A stretch of DNA of 6,734 bases, from assembly GCA_900549495.1 (NCBI GenBank), contig UROL01000104.1, positions 1 through 6,734 of the forward strand. Reading direction: 5' to 3'. The DNA comes from an uncultured Eubacteriales bacterium (lineage in GTDB: Bacteria; Bacillota; Clostridia; Oscillospirales; Oscillospiraceae). Positions 4,211 through 6,734 of the stretch are shown here, one piece after another (the stretch's first letter is position 1; the number at the start of each line of letters is the position of its first letter). Below the pieces are notes generated by a model. That model did no database searches. It was not told the DNA's origin and saw nothing but the letters and a program-made list of their open reading frames with translations. Both the position numbers and the translations under genes were made by a program.

Positions 4211-6148
4211 ATGGCAAAGTTTGTACCCCAGCAGGAGCTGTCTCTCAACGACCAGATGCAGATTCGCCGGGAAAAGCTGGCAGCATTGCAGGCCGAAGGG
4301 CGTGACCCCTTCCAGCAGACCAAGTTTGATGTGGACACCGACTCCGCTGCCATTAAGGCAGACTATGCTTCCTTCGAGGGCAAGACCGTCCGGGTGGCGG
4401 GCCGCCTGATGAGCAAGCGGGGCCAGGGCAAGGTGATGTTCTGCGACCTCCAGGACAGCACCGGCAGAATCCAGATTTTCGTCAAGATTGACGAGATGGG
4501 CGAGGAAGCATACAACCGCTTCAAGAAAAACGACATCGGCGACATTGTGGGCGTGGAGGGCCAAGTCTTCAAGACCCAGACCGAGGAAATCTCCGTCCGT
4601 GCCAAGTCCATCACCCTGCTGAGCAAGGCGCTGCTGCCCCTGCCCAACAAGTTCAAGGGACTGACCGACCGGGAGGTGCGCTATCGCCAGCGCTATGTGG
4701 ATTTGATTGTCAATCCCGAGGTGAAGGATACCTTTGTCAAGCGCAGCCTGATTCTGCGCCAGCTGCGGCACTTCCTGGACAGCAAGGGCTTCCTGGAAGT
4801 GGATACCCCCATCCTGACCCCCTTTGAGATTGGTGCCTCCGCCCGTCCCTTCTACACTCACCACAACACCCTGGATCTGGACATGGTGCTGCGCATCGAA
4901 ACCGAGCTGTACCTGAAGCGGCTTATCGTGGGCGGCATGGATCGGGTGTACGAGGTTGGCCGCATCTTCCGCAACGAGGGCATGGACCCCACCCACAACC
5001 CGGAGTTCACCTCCATTGAGCTGTACCAGGCCTACACCGATTTCCGGGGCATGATGGACCTGGTGGAGGAAATGATGAAGGAAGTGACCATGAAGGTCTG
5101 CGGCACCCTCCAGATTTCCTATCAGGGCACCCCCATCGACCTGAGCCACTGGGAGCGGCTGACCATGGTGGACGCCGTAAAGAAGTATTCCGGCGTGGAC
5201 TTTAATGAAATTCACTCCGATGCCGAGGCCATTGAGCTTGCCAAGGCACACAAGGTGGAGCTGCCCGAGATTCCCACCAAGGGTGCCATCCTGGCAGAGT
5301 TCTTCGATGCCTTTGTAGAAGAGAAGCTGATTCAGCCCACCTTCATCTACGACTACCCGGTGGAAATCAGCCCCCTGGCAAAGCGGAAGGCAAACGACCC
5401 CGCCTTTACCGAGCGGTTTGAGTATTTCATCAACGCCACCGAGTTCGGCAACGCCTTCTCCGAGCTGAACGACCCCATCGACCAGAGAGGCCGCTTTGAA
5501 AAGCAGGTGGCCGACCGGCTGAAGCTGGATCCCAATTCCAAGGCACAGGTGGACTATGACTATGTCACCGCTCTGGAATACGGTCTGCCCCCCACGGGCG
5601 GCCTGGGCTTCGGCGTTGACCGCCTGGTGATGCTGCTGACCGACTCCGCCTCCATCCGGGACGTGCTGCTCTTCCCCACCATGAAGCCCACGGATATGCC
5701 CAAGGCGGAAAAGGCCGAGGAAAAAGCAGAGGGGGCCGCTCCCGTGGCCGCTCCTGCGGCAGCAGAGACCATCGACTTCTCCAAGGTGAAGATTGAGCCG
5801 CTGTTTACCAACTTTGTGGATTTTGACACCTTTGCCAAGTCCGACTTCCGAGTGGTGAAGGTCAAGGCCTGCGAGGCGGTGAAGAAGTCCAAGAAGCTGC
5901 TGAAATTCGTGCTGGACGACGGCTCCGGCAAGGATCGGGTGATTCTTTCCGGTATTCATGAGTACTATGAGCCGGAGGAGCTCGTTGGAAAGACATGTGT
6001 AGCAATCACAAACCTTCCTACCAGAATGATGATGGGAATCCCATCAGAAGGAATGCTGATTTCAGCAGTGTACGAGTATGACGGACACGAAGGACTGAAT
6101 CTGCTTATGTTAGATGGCGCAATTCCTGCTGGAGCTAAGCTGTATTAA
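4211..6148 (+). CDS. lysS: Class II lysyl-tRNA synthetase with a C-terminal EMAPII/MetRS-type tRNA-binding domain
   Basis: 645 residues; ordinary bacterial LysRS has about 490-510. Order: N-terminal OB-fold anticodon domain (about 58-138), class II catalytic core (about 155-492) with motif 1 ending FLEVDTP (194-200), motif 2 F-R-N-E-G with HNPEFTSIE (253-270), and motif 3 GGLGFGVDRL (463-472). An Ala/Pro/Glu/Lys-rich linker (about 498-519) leads to an extra OB-fold (about 529-645) like the C-terminus of MetRS and Trbp111: FDTFAKSDFRVVKV, KKSKKLLKFVLDDG, LSGI..YY.PEELVGK, NLPTRMMMG..SEGML, and ending IPAGAKLY. This domain should raise tRNA affinity. The enzyme charges tRNA-Lys. GGAGG lies 7 bases before the ATG at 4211; another ATG at 4208 overlaps the greA stop and is possible. 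From about residue 578-593 onward the codon use and GC content change sharply, suggesting a replaced 3' end. Confidence 0.95.
   Translation: MAKFVPQQELSLNDQMQIRREKLAALQAEGRDPFQQTKFDVDTDSAAIKADYASFEGKTVRVAGRLMSKRGQGKVMFCDLQDSTGRIQIFVKIDEMGEEAYNRFKKNDIGDIVGVEGQVFKTQTEEISVRAKSITLLSKALLPLPNKFKGLTDREVRYRQRYVDLIVNPEVKDTFVKRSLILRQLRHFLDSKGFLEVDTPILTPFEIGASARPFYTHHNTLDLDMVLRIETELYLKRLIVGGMDRVYEVGRIFRNEGMDPTHNPEFTSIELYQAYTDFRGMMDLVEEMMKEVTMKVCGTLQISYQGTPIDLSHWERLTMVDAVKKYSGVDFNEIHSDAEAIELAKAHKVELPEIPTKGAILAEFFDAFVEEKLIQPTFIYDYPVEISPLAKRKANDPAFTERFEYFINATEFGNAFSELNDPIDQRGRFEKQVADRLKLDPNSKAQVDYDYVTALEYGLPPTGGLGFGVDRLVMLLTDSASIRDVLLFPTMKPTDMPKAEKAEEKAEGAAPVAAPAAAETIDFSKVKIEPLFTNFVDFDTFAKSDFRVVKVKACEAVKKSKKLLKFVLDDGSGKDRVILSGIHEYYEPEELVGKTCVAITNLPTRMMMGIPSEGMLISAVYEYDGHEGLNLLMLDGAIPAGAKLY
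5942..5995. other. Composition junction inside lysS: candidate attachment/recombination site
   Basis: Before 5942, 32 of 35 lysS codons (5837-5941) end in G or C. From 5987 to the stop only 21 of 53 do, and six of seven glycine codons are GGA. The 15 codons between are mixed (8 of 15). The encoded protein (SGIHEYYEPEELVGKT) is a conserved part of the tRNA-binding fold, so the crossover point lies in a conserved stretch. Within it, GAGC and GCTC (5969-5972 and 5980-5983) flank a 7-base centre, the size of a tyrosine-recombinase overlap region. The arms are only 4 bp and could be chance. The junction is seen in the sequence; its being an att site is an inference. Confidence 0.5.
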
Positions 6149-6151
6149 GAG

Positions 6152-6175
6152 AATCAAATTCATCTAAATTTGATT
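6152..6175. repeat. AT-rich hairpin just after the lysS stop
   Basis: AATCAAATT (6152-6160) and AATTTGATT (6167-6175) form a perfect 9-bp stem with a CATCTA loop, beginning three bases after the lysS stop. There is no T-run behind it, so it is a poor terminator by itself. It abuts the GGTCAA repeat cluster and may be part of the same protein-binding region. Confidence 0.5.
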
Positions 6176-6232
6176 GGTCAAGGTCATTTGACCAAGTTTT
6201 GACCAAAAAACTTATAGTCAAATAAAGGTCAA
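6174..6232. repeat. Cluster of GGTCAA/TTGACC repeats, candidate recombinase or excisionase binding array
   Basis: In 59 bases there are GGTCAA (6176-6181), GGTCAT (6182-6187), TTGACC (6188-6193), TTGACC (6199-6204), AGTCAA (6216-6221) and GGTCAA (6227-6232). TTGGTCAA (6174-6181) and TTGACCAA (6188-6195) form a perfect 8-bp inverted repeat with a 6-base spacer. The two TTGACCAA copies are 11 bases apart, one helical turn. Regularly spaced short repeats just inside an element end are typical of arm-type integrase sites or excisionase sites, but a repressor array is also possible. Confidence 0.55.
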
Positions 6233-6283
6233 TACACGTTAGTACAGATTGCTTAGTCCGAAAAATTAAAGATTGTATTACTT

Positions 6284-6325
6284 AGAGGACATTTTCTAAA
6301 GAAATTTAGAAGATGTCCTCTTTTT
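6284..6325 (+). terminator. Rho-independent terminator with a 17-bp stem and GAAA tetraloop
   Basis: The arms 6284-6300 (starting AGAGGACAT) and 6305-6321 (ending ATGTCCTCT) pair over 17 positions with one T-G wobble. They are closed by a GAAA loop (6301-6304) and followed by TTTT. It lies between lysS and the DUF6462 gene and would stop transcription running from lysS into the putative element. The stem is long and nearly perfect, which suggests selection. Confidence 0.88.
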
Positions 6326-6364
6326 GCGTTATAGAAACAGCTGAAATAGCGAAAGGAGATTAAT

Positions 6365-6592
6365 ATGGAACACACAAAGGCGTATCAGGAATTTAAGAAG
6401 AATGGTAATACAAAAATTGTAAGATATAGCGAAGGAGCAGAAATGTATCATATGAGTGTATCAAAGTTTATGCAGATGGCTAAGGATGCCAAAGCAATCT
6501 ATAAGTTAGGTCAGTTAGTACTTGTGAATTTGAAAATATTTGATGAGTACATTGAGACATTCCATATAGTAGATGATGAATTTTATAAGTAG
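6365..6592 (+). CDS. DUF6462-family small protein, excisionase-like DNA-binding fold
   Basis: 75 residues, with AAAGGAG 6 bases before the ATG. The pattern V-R-Y-S-E-G-A-E-M-Y-H-M-S-V-S-K-F (19-35), then AKDAKAIYKLGQLVLVNLKIFDEYIETF (39-66), matches DUF6462 as I remember it. It also has the layout of MerR-like excisionase (Xis) domains: a helix-turn-helix around EGAEMYHMSVSKFMQMA, a short hairpin (YKLGQLVLVN), and a last helix containing the D.Y motif. Such proteins are common next to integrase genes of Lachnospiraceae mobile elements. The codon use is AT-rich, unlike the chromosomal genes to the left. The protein probably binds DNA and could control excision or transcription at the element end. 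Family assignment is from memory; the role is inferred. Confidence 0.78.
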   Translation: MEHTKAYQEFKKNGNTKIVRYSEGAEMYHMSVSKFMQMAKDAKAIYKLGQLVLVNLKIFDEYIETFHIVDDEFYK

Positions 6593-6601
6593 GTGAAAAG
6601 G

Positions 6602-6697
6602 ATGGTAACACAATTACAGCCGGATGTTAGGGCTTACCTTCATGGTGGAGAGGTAATAAAAAGATACATAACGAATACTTTTGTACAGGCTGTATAA
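6602..6697 (+). CDS. Possible 31-residue small protein of unknown function
   Basis: An ATG nine bases after the DUF6462 stop opens 31 codons, beginning MVTQLQPDVRAYLHGGEV and ending TFVQAV. A possible ribosome site (AGGTG or AAAGG) lies directly upstream and is rather close. I recognise no domain. Another frame is open from 6672 to the window end (containing NTNIHEKIAEQKK) and a third from 6631, so the true gene here may start later or be broken by a frameshift. An integrase or recombinase would be expected at this position, but the sequence is too short to show one. Confidence 0.25.
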   Translation: MVTQLQPDVRAYLHGGEVIKRYITNTFVQAV

Positions 6698-6734
6698 TAC
6701 CAACATTCATGAGAAGATTGCGGAACAGAAGAAA

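Larger units (their letters stand above)
5987..6734. mobile_element. Putative left end of an integrated element, continuing off the window
   Basis: Everything from the lysS junction to the window end differs from the rest in base composition: 60-base blocks counted at 6001, 6061 and 6181 contain 26, 29 and 19 G+C, against 34-42 in two upstream lysS blocks. It carries a substitute 3' end of lysS, a repeat cluster, a terminator, and a DUF6462/excisionase-like gene of a type common in Lachnospiraceae elements. No integrase is seen, but only about 130 bases remain after the DUF6462 gene. The exact left boundary is uncertain (5942-5990). A chimeric assembly would look the same from this window. 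Confidence 0.55.

Noticed and set aside
4040..5959. A very long open frame (639 codons) on the minus strand opposite lysS
   Set aside because: Its composition (rich in Gly, His, Gln, Leu and Val) is the usual shadow of a GC-ending codon pattern on the other strand. It has no recognisable domain, while the plus strand is clearly greA and lysS.
5954..6713. ATTCATGAG found at 5954-5962 and again at 6705-6713 as direct repeats bounding a small element
   Set aside because: Nine bases with no matching flanks may be chance. The second copy lies inside AT-rich DNA that shows no return to host composition, so it does not mark a right end.
6599..6734. Start of an integrase or serine recombinase gene at the window end
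   Set aside because: Expected from context, but no frame shows a recognisable recombinase N-terminus in the ~130 bases available, so it is not called.

Overview
The first ~5.9 kb is GC-rich (60-base blocks counted by hand in lysS give 57-70% GC), with codons ending almost always in G or C. The gene content (Rex, a YhfC-type membrane protease, GreA, a class II lysyl-tRNA synthetase with an extra C-terminal tRNA-binding domain, and a lipoprotein/SGNH/MBOAT cluster) points to a GC-rich Gram-positive gut Clostridia lineage of the Oscillospiraceae/Ruminococcaceae kind. The taxonomic call is an inference. The last ~750 bases are AT-rich (one 60-base block is 32% GC), use different codons, and look like the left end of an integrated element from a lower-GC relative.

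Layout. Minus strand, read right to left from base 2641: a promoter, rex (2543-1896), an SGNH/GDSL esterase-like exported protein with an Ig-like domain (1769-762), a DUF4358 lipoprotein (757-299), and the start of an MBOAT O-acyltransferase (240, running off the window). The last three form an envelope or exopolysaccharide O-acylation cassette. A terminator-like hairpin lies just before the MBOAT gene. Plus strand: a divergent promoter and a yhfC-type gene (2776-3606) ending in a strong intrinsic terminator. Then a near-consensus promoter overlapping the terminator's T-tract, and the greA-lysS pair (3732-6148), whose stop and start codons overlap.

The most interesting feature is inside the 3' end of lysS. 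The reading frame stays intact and the tRNA-binding domain is complete. Between about 5942 and 5990, however, codon use switches abruptly from GC-ending (32 of 35 codons before 5942) to AT-ending (21 of 53 GC-ending codons from 5987 to the stop). The AT-rich character continues past the stop into a non-coding stretch with a cluster of GGTCAA/TTGACC repeats, a 17-bp hairpin terminator with a GAAA loop, and a small DUF6462/excisionase-like gene. The best explanation I see is an element inserted by site-specific recombination inside lysS that brings its own replacement for the last ~54 codons, as phage 21 and e14 do in E. coli icd. A chimeric metagenome contig joined at a conserved stretch of lysS is the main alternative, and the window alone cannot exclude it.

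No CRISPR array, rRNA, tRNA or complete insertion sequence was seen.
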